64,000 bases of DNA, taken from positions 124,001-188,000 of the forward strand of contig NW_020825352.1 in NCBI RefSeq assembly GCF_003286085.1, given 5' to 3'. The stretch is from Drosophila persimilis. Its lineage: Eukaryota > Arthropoda > Insecta > Diptera > Drosophilidae. Made by a program: the position numbers and the translations under genes. Positions 1 to 6,666 of this stretch are shown here, in pieces; the stretch's first letter is position 1; every line of letters begins with the position of its first letter. The notes below the pieces were generated by a model. That model saw only the letters and a program-made list of their open reading frames with translations, did not search any database and was not told the origin of the DNA.

Positions 1-1475
1 GTCGTGAATTTCCCCACGTTCGGATTTGTTGTCAATTTGTTAATCAGGGGTAAAATTGCAGGCACCAGGGGCAGGAAGATTGTTGGGACCTTGGTGCTGC
101 GTAATGACGGTTGGACTGGCGTTATATTTATGCTAATGTCTGGCTGATGTTGCGGCTGATGATTGTCCGTTTCCATCTGTTGGCTTTCAGCCTCTATCCT
201 TTGGGGCTCCCTATGTTGGACCTCCAGAACCGGAACCACACTATTTGACGGTGTGCGTATTTGCCCAGCATCTGACTCCATCTGCCGGGTCTCATGATGC
301 AGCCTTTTCGCGAATTGGCTCTTGAACATGGGCGTGTAAAGAGTGAGGCAGGTGAAGTCATCGTCATCTGTATCCGTTTCGATCGCCGCGCATCTTCTTT
401 TGAGCGGCGAGCGAAACGAATTTGTAGTCAATTTATCCTTTGCTATAGGGGTAAGGGGCAGGGGCGAGGGCATTTCATTGGCCAGTAGCGGGGGAACGCT
501 AATTAGCCATTCCTTTACCAGTTTTGTTCTGGTACTAGGCCTTGTCTGAGTATTATGCTCGTCCGCCTGAGTCAGAGTGGGCAGCAAGCATTTTCTGCTT
601 CTGCTAGAATTATTGCGTTCAGCTGTCGTCAAACTTTGTTGCTGTTGCTGGTCATTGTTTTTCTGTGTGCCGTTTATGGTTTCGGCATAAGTCAGTGTGT
701 TTGTCTTTGTTTTGTTATTGGCGTAGGTCAGGCTAGCTTCGTTCTTGTATGTGTTTGTGTTTTGGTTCGACGGGAGAGAGCAAGCATCTCTCTTTTTGTC
801 ATAAGTGTGTGAGTGCATGTTTGGCGGCAAACGCTTTGGGGCTTGATGTGACGAGCCTCCGTTTTGATTGTGCGCCGAGGGTTCGGCTGCCGAGAGAGCG
901 CAAGCGTCGCTCTCTCTGATGCTTGTGTGAGTTGTTTGCTTGTTTTTGTTTTCGCTAATGTTTTGGCGCGAAAACATATGGGCATAACATTTGTTCTTGT
1001 TTTGTTTATGTGCACTTAAATGCTCTTTTGTTAGTGCGAAAGCGCCGCTATTTTTGGAACCCGTTGCACTTTCGCTGGGGGCTATTTTTGTCTGCGTGTT
1101 TGTACGTGTATTTGATGGCGGTTTTTCTTCTATGTTGGCGTCTGTTTTTGGTGGGATTGGCGGGTATTTTCTAACATATAAACCCCTGTCCACGAAACGA
1201 CGCTCGAACTCCAGCACCGTAGCTCCCAAGGAGCTCAGGGTACTCTCTGGCGAGTCCGTCTCCAACTCAGCCAGATCCGCATCCCCCTCTGAGTCGAACA
1301 TTGGTTCGAAGAGGGATGCATTTGCGGAGGGGTTCCCTCCCAGGGGCCTGGTCGATATGACGGCAGAACTTATTTGAGTAACGCACTCACCACCCGCTTC
1401 GGCTCTTGCCGAGTTGTCCATAGCATCCATAACATCCATATTATTGGTCGTCAGATTTGGAGCAAGTGCGTCCAT
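1..1475 (-). CDS. Gag of HeT-A-like telomeric element, copy 1, N-terminal part (runs off window)
   Basis: The minus-strand frame opens at the ATG at 1475-1473 and stays collinear with the intact copy at 3489-6608 to the window edge (1474 bases from ATG to edge in both, no net indel). It encodes about the first 491 residues: a Ser/Thr/Asn-rich, low-complexity N-terminal half, with no zinc knuckles yet. Several amino-acid changes separate it from copy 2, but I found no stop where I checked. The product would be a nucleic-acid-binding Gag. In HeT-A this protein takes element RNA to telomeres (family knowledge). The remainder lies left of the window, so integrity of the whole gene is unknown. Confidence 0.75.
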   Translation of the reverse strand, partial: MDALAPNLTTNNMDVMDAMDNSARAEAGGECVTQISSAVISTRPLGGNPSANASLFEPMFDSEGDADLAELETDSPESTLSSLGATVLEFERRFVDRGLYVRKYPPIPPKTDANIEEKPPSNTRTNTQTKIAPSESATGSKNSGAFALTKEHLSAHKQNKNKCYAHMFSRQNISENKNKQTTHTSIRESDACALSAAEPSAHNQNGGSSHQAPKRLPPNMHSHTYDKKRDACSLPSNQNTNTYKNEASLTYANNKTKTNTLTYAETINGTQKNNDQQQQQSLTTAERNNSSRSRKCLLPTLTQADEHNTQTRPSTRTKLVKEWLISVPPLLANEMPSPLPLTPIAKDKLTTNSFRSPLKRRCAAIETDTDDDDFTCLTLYTPMFKSQFAKRLHHETRQMESDAGQIRTPSNSVVPVLEVQHREPQRIEAESQQMETDNHQPQHQPDISINITPVQPSLRSTKVPTIFLPLVPAILPLINKLTTNPNVGKFT

Positions 1476-1701
1476 TTGGTGGCCTGGTCCAGGTACTCAG
1501 TAGCTTGCTTTTTCTTCCTCTTTCCTCAGTTGGGTTTATTGGCTTCCCTGAATTAAGGCACGATCACAGATGATTATATTGCATTATTTGCAATTATTTG
1601 GCACATATTGTTTATTTAGTTTCATTTAATTTAGTCCCGGTTTAAACATGTATTTTAATACATTTAAAGTTCCACATAAAACAACAAAAAACACAAGTCA
1701 C
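1476..1701 (-). promoter_or_regulatory. 5' UTR of telomeric element copy 1
   Basis: About 225 bases between the Gag start and the oligo(T) run are shared almost base for base with the leader of copy 3 (9909-10100). Both end with the same bases next to the T-run, so this is the true 5' end of the element on the minus strand and not a random truncation. Copy 1 carries some extra bases that copy 3 lacks. In HeT-A-type elements the promoter for this copy lies in the 3' end of the neighbour to its right. Confidence 0.65.
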
Positions 1702-1720
1702 TTTTTTTTTTTTTTTTTTT
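1702..1720 (-). other. Oligo(A) tail (19 T on + strand) at a head-to-tail junction
   Basis: A pure run of 19 T on the plus strand is the poly(A) end of a minus-strand retrotransposon. It sits exactly between the 5' leader of copy 1 and the 3' terminal 85-bp unit. The same arrangement with 16 T occurs at 10101-10116. Confidence 0.8.
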
Positions 1721-1901
1721 CGATGTAATTAGATGCGCGTGCACGCCTACGATGCGCACACTCGCCCGCCAGCTTTGCTACTGGCGGAGTTTATTTCCAG
1801 CTTTTCCTTTTTTTTTCGATGTAATTAGATGCGCGTGCACGCCTACGATGCGCACACTCGCCCGCCAGCTTTGCTACTGGCGGAGTTTATTTCCAGCTTT
1901 T
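1721..1901 (-). repeat. Perfect 85-bp direct duplication of the element 3' end, separated by A9 (Tag-like)
   Basis: The 85 bp at 1721-1805 are repeated at 1817-1901, separated by CC plus nine T (1806-1816). Read on the minus strand, this is the 3' end of copy 2, a short A-run, GG, the last 85 bases again, and a long A-run, followed by the 5' leader of copy 1. This is the pattern expected when a transcript starts about 86 bases inside the upstream element's 3' end, so that the new copy carries a terminal 'Tag' of its neighbour, as described for HeT-A. The copy 4/copy 3 junction at 10117 has only one unit. Confidence 0.8.
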
Positions 1902-2141
1902 CTTATTACCATAACTTCGGCAATTTACATTTAAGCTTAACTAACAACAATAATGTTCTTTTGAATTTTTGCGGGCAATTGACATTAACATTACATTAAC
2001 ATTAACATCTACAGACATGTTTACATTCTATCAGTATTACAGTCTGGTAGCCCTATTTTGACATTCGCAATTATTGGCGTACATTTATACAAACAAAGAG
2101 ATGAGTATTTGGACAAATTGCAACATTAATGACATTTATAG

Positions 2142-2173
2142 GCTAATTTAATTCTATTTATTTTCTATTTCAG
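2142..2173 (+). other. Candidate antisense 3' splice acceptor with CTAAT branch-like motif
   Basis: GGCTAATTTAATTC, then a T-rich tract, then TTTCAG ending at 2173 form a near-ideal fly acceptor on the strand opposite gag. CTAAT is the fly branch-point consensus core. The same signal recurs near 10456 and 11770. I could not identify its matching donor. Confidence 0.35.
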
Positions 2174-2463
2174 GTACTGGAGGATCATCGTCGTCGTCTG
2201 GAGCAGTGTGGATGGCACAGGGCGCATCCGCCTCAGCGCTGGATGTGCACGTGTATGTGATGCAGCAGATCGCGCATCTGCGGCATCAGAATTGGCAGAG
2301 GCTGGATCCAGGAGTTGGCGTGAATGGAGATGGGGTTTGATGAGCGACTCTGGTCCGGCCGCCCACGTTGCTTCTACCTGGAGAAATGGGGATTGACACT
2401 GGTCCGGCCAATCAGGGTGCGTTGGCCAGTGGAAATGGCCGCAGTGGAGATGGTCGCATATGA

Positions 2464-3027
2464 GTGCGGATTGGCTGCATCCGAGTGGCTGCTGGTCCGG
2501 CCACCCAGGATGCATTGTCGATGCAGATGGAGATGGAGATGGCGCGCTGGCCATTGTCGTCTGTATTGGCTGGCCTCGTCGTTGGATTGCTGCTGCTGCT
2601 GTTTTGTGATGATGATGGCGTGACGTCACGGCCATCGGTTGCTGGCAGCGTTGTCGGAGGGGCGTCCAAATTGGGCCCAACTTGCAACACAATGTTGCAG
2701 TTGGTGGCGAGGCAGGTACTGGAGAGGCTGATCTGTGAGTGTATTGACAGGTAAGTGTGATTAGTAAAAGTATTGGCTATTTTGTGTTGATGCGTGAATT
2801 GATGTTTTTTTCTTCTTTTAGCGGCAGCCTGGATGTTGTTGGCGACGACGATAAAGTCTTCAAATTTCGCCCATTTGGCAGGAATTGGATGGCGAAATTG
2901 GTGTGGCAGCTGCTGGAGAGGCAGCTCTATCGGAGGCATGGCAGGTACGTATGTTTTGCGTGAGTTTGGACCATTTTGTGTTGATGCGTGTATTGATGTT
3001 TTTTCTCCTTTTAGCGGCGGCCTGTGA
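2464..3027 (+). CDS. Hypothetical spliced antisense ORF (about 140 codons, introns 2751-2821 and 2945-3014)
   Basis: The plus-strand frame opening at 2464 meets a TAA inside candidate intron 1. If introns 1 and 2 are removed, both in phase 2, the frame stays open through the whole 123-nt block and stops at 3025-3027. The predicted protein has a hydrophobic stretch near residues 35-46 and no recognised domain. I do not know a protein of this kind. The frame may be a by-product of the repeat structure, so confidence as a real gene is low. Confidence 0.2.
2751..2821 (+). other. Candidate antisense mini-intron 1 (71 nt, GTAAGT...TTTTAG)
   Basis: On the plus strand, opposite to gag, CAG|GTAAGTG is followed 71 bases later by a T-rich tract ending TTTTAG. 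Length and signals match short Drosophila introns. Removing it takes out an in-frame TAA directly after the donor in the frame that opens at 2464 and joins it in frame to the next block. The copy at 12329-12400 keeps both sites. Confidence 0.5.
2945..3014 (+). other. Candidate antisense mini-intron 2 (70 nt)
   Basis: The donor GCAG|GTACGTATG and acceptor CTCCTTTTAG flank 70 bases. The preceding block 2822-2944 is 123 nt. The equivalent in copy 5 is 12523-12588, with both sites preserved. Confidence 0.5.
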
Positions 3028-3143
3028 CTGGATGTTGTTGGCGACGGCGAAAGGGCCTTCGAATTTCGCCCATTTGGCACAAAGTGGATGGTAAATTTGG
3101 TGTGGCAACTGCTGGAGAGGCAGCTCTATCGGAGGCGTGGCAG

Positions 3144-3217
3144 GTACGTATGTTTTGTGTGTATTTGGACCATTTTGTGTTGATGTGTATATTGACGTCA
3201 TTTTGGTTTATTTACAG
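3144..3217 (+). other. Candidate antisense mini-intron 3 (74 nt)
   Basis: The donor GCAG|GTACGTATG and acceptor TTTATTTACAG flank 74 bases. The block before it (3015-3143) is 129 nt, again a multiple of three. Confidence 0.48.
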
Positions 3218-3354
3218 TGGCTGCTCTGGACCTGTGCGGTGGATTGTCAGGAGCGTCGTCAATAAATCCCAAAATGTCGTCCAATTGGCATCAGATGTGT
3301 GGTGTTGATGACGGGGCAGCTGCTGGAGGGGCAGATCTGTCGGAGGCGTGGCAG

Positions 3355-3427
3355 GTACGAGTGATTATTTTGAGTTTTGTCCATATTGTGTTGATGTGTG
3401 TATTGACGTCATTTTGTATTATTTCAG
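3355..3427 (+). other. Candidate antisense mini-intron 4 (73 nt)
   Basis: The donor GCAG|GTACGAGTG and acceptor GTATTATTTCAG flank 73 bases. The block before it (3218-3354) is 137 nt. The downstream block continues across the gag stop codon on the other strand. Confidence 0.45.
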
Positions 3428-3488
3428 TGGCTGCTCTGGACCTGTGCGGTGGATTGTCAGGCTGCCTCAGGACCGACTTTTGGGCTCA

Positions 3489-6400
3489 TCAAAAGTAGTC
3501 AGAGTAGTAGCTATCGTAGTCGTCTAGGATATCCGCTATCTCGTCGTCAACTGAATCGTCGTCCGTCCACTGGTCGTCGCCATCGTCGCTGAGTGCTTCG
3601 CAGTCCATATCAGAGTCCTCCGATACGGCTGCGGCGTCAGGTTGTGAATTGGCGGCGGGCCTTGTAGGTGTTGGTGCTGCTTCTGGTGCTGCTGCTGGAG
3701 TCTGTGTTGGAGGATTGGCCGCTGCTGAGCCACTGCCCTTTGCCTCCGTCAGGCTTGCAATTAGTATGGTAAGCTCTTGCAGTCTTTTCTCCAAGTTTTC
3801 TATTTTGACGGCGTACTCTTTTAAGGTTTCCACACACTTGCCATCGCATTGGATGGCTGGCTGCTGCTGATGCTGGGGATTTATCGGCGTCTGGAAACGA
3901 TTTGGAGTTGGCTGCACCCGTTGATCGCGCTGGCATTGGCGCCCCTTGGCCTGTGGCTGGGAATGATGGCCGCGATGCTGGTGCTGCTGCTGGTGCTGCC
4001 GACCCAAATTGTGACCGCGCTGCTGATGTTTTTGTTGCTGCTGCTCTTCCCTTAGCTTTTGCTGGATCTTGGCCAAATGATTTTCGGCCGGATTGGCTTG
4101 CGCACCTCGGCTATACAAGGGCCTGCGGGTGGTGGGCGTTGCTGCTGCAGCTGGTGTTGGTGCTGGTGCTGCTTTGGCCCCCTGTCTGCCGCTTGAATGC
4201 TGCTGTTGTTGTTGGTGTTGTGGCCGCTTCTTTTGTGATGACTGCTGCTGCTTGGGGGCGGGTATATGTGGCTGTTGTTGCTGGGAAGGACGACGACTGC
4301 TGTTCGGCTGTTGCCGTTCTGCCGCGCGTGGCTGCTGCTGCTGCTCAGCATTCCCGGACCGCAACACCCTGCTGTAGGAAGGCCTGCCATTAACTCTGGT
4401 GCCTGTGTTTGCTGTCTGCTGTTGTTGCTGGGATTGGGATTGGCGACTCGGCTGCTGAGTTTGTGGGCGTTGTTGGTCAGTTGGCTGCTGTGGCTGCTGG
4501 CGTTGCTGTTGGTACTGCTGCCTTTGCTGCTCAGCGATGAGCCTGTTTGCCCTTAAATGGCTGCGGGCCTTTTTGTAGGCGGGACAACCCTTGTAGCAGC
4601 TCACGTGCTTGCCGTTACAATTGGCGCATTTGGGATCCTCCTGCCTGGGTTTCCTGCATGCTGTTGTGGGGTGATCTCCTGCGCATTTCATGCACTTGTA
4701 TGGCCGTCTGCAGTAGTTTTTTGTGTGCCCAAACTCCTGGCACCGATGGCATTGAGCTGGATCGCGTGGCTTGGCTTGTCTTACTATGGAGACGCATTGA
4801 TTGGCCAGGTTTTTAATGTCCAGAATTGCCTCATGGCCGCCATCCGCCTTGGGCTGAATTTCAACCTCAAAAATATTTAGAGGCCTCCCATTAAAACGAT
4901 GTTTGAGTCCTCGGATAAACCTCGCAGTAAATCCGAGTCGTTCCAGCTCCTCAGAGATCCAGCTGCTGGGCGTGGTGTGGTGTAAATGACGCACTATTAC
5001 ACGATAGCCCCTTTCGCTGCGCGGCTGGTGTGTGTGCAATTGGGTGCTGTCTTCAGCTAGGGCGTTCTGAATGGCGTTGTAGGTTGTCATGTCGTCGCAG
5101 TGGACTCTGAGTCCACTGTTGGCCATCGATTTCGTCGTGAATTTCCCCACGTTCGGATTTGTTGTCAATTTATTTATCAGGGGTACAATTGCAGGCACCA
5201 GGGGCAGGAAGATTGTTGGGACCTTGGTGCTGCGTAATGACGGTTGGACTGGCGTTAAATTTATACTAATGGCTGCCTGATGTTGCGGCTGATGATTGTC
5301 CGTTTCCATCTGTTGGCTTTCAGCCTCTATCCTTTGGGGCTCCCTATGTTGGACCTCCGGAACCGGAACCACACTATTTGACGGTGTGCGTATTTGCCCA
5401 GCATCTGACTCCATCTGCCGAGTCTCATGATGCAGCCTTTTCGCGAATTGGCTCTTGAACATGGGCGTGTCCAGAGTGAGGCAGGTGAAGTCATCGTCAT
5501 CAGTATCCGTTTCGATCGCCGCGCATCTTCTTTTGAGCGGCGAGCGAAACGAATCTGTAGTCAGGTTATCCTTTGCTATAGGGGTAAGGGGCAGGGGCGA
5601 GGGCATTTCATTGGCCAGTAGCGGGGGAACGCTAATTAGCCATTCCTTTACCAGTTGTGTTCTGGTACTAGGCCTTGTCTGAGTATTATGCTCGTCCGCC
5701 TGAGTCAGAGTGGGCAGCAAGCATTTTCTGCTTCTGCTAGTATTATTGCGTTCAGCTGTCGTCAAACTTTGTTGCTGTTGCTGGTCATTGTTTTTCTGTG
5801 TGCCGTTTACAGTTTCGGCATAAGTCAGTGTGTTTGTCTTTGTTTTGTTATTGGCGTAGGTCAGGCTAGCTTCGTTCTTGTATGTGTTTGTGTTTTGGTT
5901 CGGCGGGAGAGAGCAAGCATCTCTCTTTTTGTCATAAGTGTGTGAGTGCATGTTTGGCGGCAAACGCTTTGGGGCTTGATGTGACGAGCCTCCGTTTTGA
6001 TTGTGCGCCGAGGGTTCGGCTGCCGAGAGAGCGCAAGCGTCGCTCTCTCTGATGCTTGTGTGAGTTGTTTGATTGTTTTTGTTTTCGCTAATGTTTTGGC
6101 GCGAAAACATATGGGCATAACATTTGTTCTTGTTATGTTTATGTGCACTTAAATGCTCTTTGGTAAGAGCGAAAGCGCCGCTATTTTGGGAACCCGTTGC
6201 ACTTTCGCTGGGAACTATTTTTGTCTGCGTGTTTGTACGTGTATTTGATGGCGGTTTTTCTTGTATGTTGGCGTCTGTTTTTGGTGGGATTGGCGGGTAT
6301 TTTCTAACATATAAACCCCTGTCCACGAAACGACGCTCGAACTCCAGCACCGTAGCTCCCAAGGAGCTCAGGGTACTCTCTGGCGAGTCCGTCTCCAACT

Positions 6401-6608
6401 CAGCCAGATCCGCATCCCCCTCTGAGTCGAACATTGGTTCGAAGAGGGAAGCATTTGCGGAGGGGTTCCCTCCCAGGGGCCTGGTCGATATGACGGCAGA
6501 ACTTATTTGAGTAACGCACTCACCACCCGCTTCGGCTCTTGCCGAGTTGTCCATATCATCCATAACATCCATTTTGTTGGTCGTCAGATTTGGAGCAAGT
6601 GCGTCCAT
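3489..6608 (-). CDS. gag: Gag of HeT-A-like telomeric retrotransposon (intact, 1039 aa)
   Basis: This is a nucleic-acid-binding structural protein of a telomere-type non-LTR element. Residues 1-500 are Ser/Thr/Asn-rich. Residues about 525-610 resemble the PRE_C2HC-type domain that precedes zinc knuckles in jockey-clade Gags. Three knuckles follow at about 618-680: CHRC-x4-H-x4-C, CMKC-x3-H-x4-C and CANC-x3-H-x6-C. Residues 700-940 are dominated by Gln/His runs encoded by CAG/CAA repeats. A short heptad-like stretch lies near 925-950 (VENLEKRLQELTILIASL-like), and the last about 45 residues are very acidic (Asp/Ser/Tyr). The chosen ATG (6608) is shared with copies 1 and 3. In HeT-A and TART, Gag localises to the nucleus and targets telomeres. 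The Gln tract and acidic tail make it longer than D. melanogaster HeT-A Gag as I recall it. The CTG-rich reverse strand gives several spurious Leu/Cys-rich ORFs. Confidence 0.85.
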   Translation of the reverse strand: MDALAPNLTTNKMDVMDDMDNSARAEAGGECVTQISSAVISTRPLGGNPSANASLFEPMFDSEGDADLAELETDSPESTLSSLGATVLEFERRFVDRGLYVRKYPPIPPKTDANIQEKPPSNTRTNTQTKIVPSESATGSQNSGAFALTKEHLSAHKHNKNKCYAHMFSRQNISENKNNQTTHTSIRESDACALSAAEPSAHNQNGGSSHQAPKRLPPNMHSHTYDKKRDACSLPPNQNTNTYKNEASLTYANNKTKTNTLTYAETVNGTQKNNDQQQQQSLTTAERNNTSRSRKCLLPTLTQADEHNTQTRPSTRTQLVKEWLISVPPLLANEMPSPLPLTPIAKDNLTTDSFRSPLKRRCAAIETDTDDDDFTCLTLDTPMFKSQFAKRLHHETRQMESDAGQIRTPSNSVVPVPEVQHREPQRIEAESQQMETDNHQPQHQAAISINLTPVQPSLRSTKVPTIFLPLVPAIVPLINKLTTNPNVGKFTTKSMANSGLRVHCDDMTTYNAIQNALAEDSTQLHTHQPRSERGYRVIVRHLHHTTPSSWISEELERLGFTARFIRGLKHRFNGRPLNIFEVEIQPKADGGHEAILDIKNLANQCVSIVRQAKPRDPAQCHRCQEFGHTKNYCRRPYKCMKCAGDHPTTACRKPRQEDPKCANCNGKHVSCYKGCPAYKKARSHLRANRLIAEQQRQQYQQQRQQPQQPTDQQRPQTQQPSRQSQSQQQQQTANTGTRVNGRPSYSRVLRSGNAEQQQQPRAAERQQPNSSRRPSQQQQPHIPAPKQQQSSQKKRPQHQQQQQHSSGRQGAKAAPAPTPAAAATPTTRRPLYSRGAQANPAENHLAKIQQKLREEQQQQKHQQRGHNLGRQHQQQHQHRGHHSQPQAKGRQCQRDQRVQPTPNRFQTPINPQHQQQPAIQCDGKCVETLKEYAVKIENLEKRLQELTILIASLTEAKGSGSAAANPPTQTPAAAPEAAPTPTRPAANSQPDAAAVSEDSDMDCEALSDDGDDQWTDDDSVDDEIADILDDYDSYYSDYF

Positions 6609-6666
6609 TTGGTGGCCTGGTCCAGGTACTCAGTAGCTTGCTTTTCCTTCCTCTTTCCTCAGTTGG

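Larger units (their letters stand above)
1902..3488 (-). other. Long 3' UTR of telomeric element copy 2, with imperfect tandem modules
   Basis: About 1.6 kb follow the gag stop with no sense ORF. The gag-proximal half (2700-3488) is built of four imperfect modules of about 130-210 bp, each containing a related 120-140 bp block and a 70-74 bp T/G-rich spacer. The tail-proximal part (1902-2165) is AT-rich, with a short repeated ACATTA/AACATTA motif near 1980-2010. Imperfect repeats in a long non-coding 3' UTR are known in HeT-A. Copies 4 and 5 keep the same layout. Confidence 0.65.
1817..6666 (-). mobile_element. HeT-A-like gag-only non-LTR retrotransposon, copy 2 (near complete)
   Basis: This is the best copy of the array: a short leader (6609-6666, cut compared with copies 1 and 3), an intact gag (3489-6608), a long 3' UTR (1817-3488) and an oligo(A) end. 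No EN/RT ORF is present anywhere in the array, as in HeT-A and unlike TART. Its 5' edge is fused directly to the 3' UTR of copy 3 without an A-tail, so this junction is a deletion or recombination product and not an original insertion end. Confidence 0.75.

Noticed and set aside
555..1377. Plus-strand ORFs opposite the gag N-terminal half (85-128 codons, repeated in copies 2 and 3)
   Set aside because: They are conserved only because the gag copies are near identical. They have no domain, no codon-type conservation that I could detect, and lie antisense to a clear CDS.
3649..4556. Plus-strand Leu/Cys/Ala-rich ORFs (up to 163 codons) opposite the gag Gln tract
   Set aside because: They are the reverse reading of CAG/CAA repeats and have the expected CTG-derived composition. 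No independent support exists, and the same shadows recur in each gag copy.
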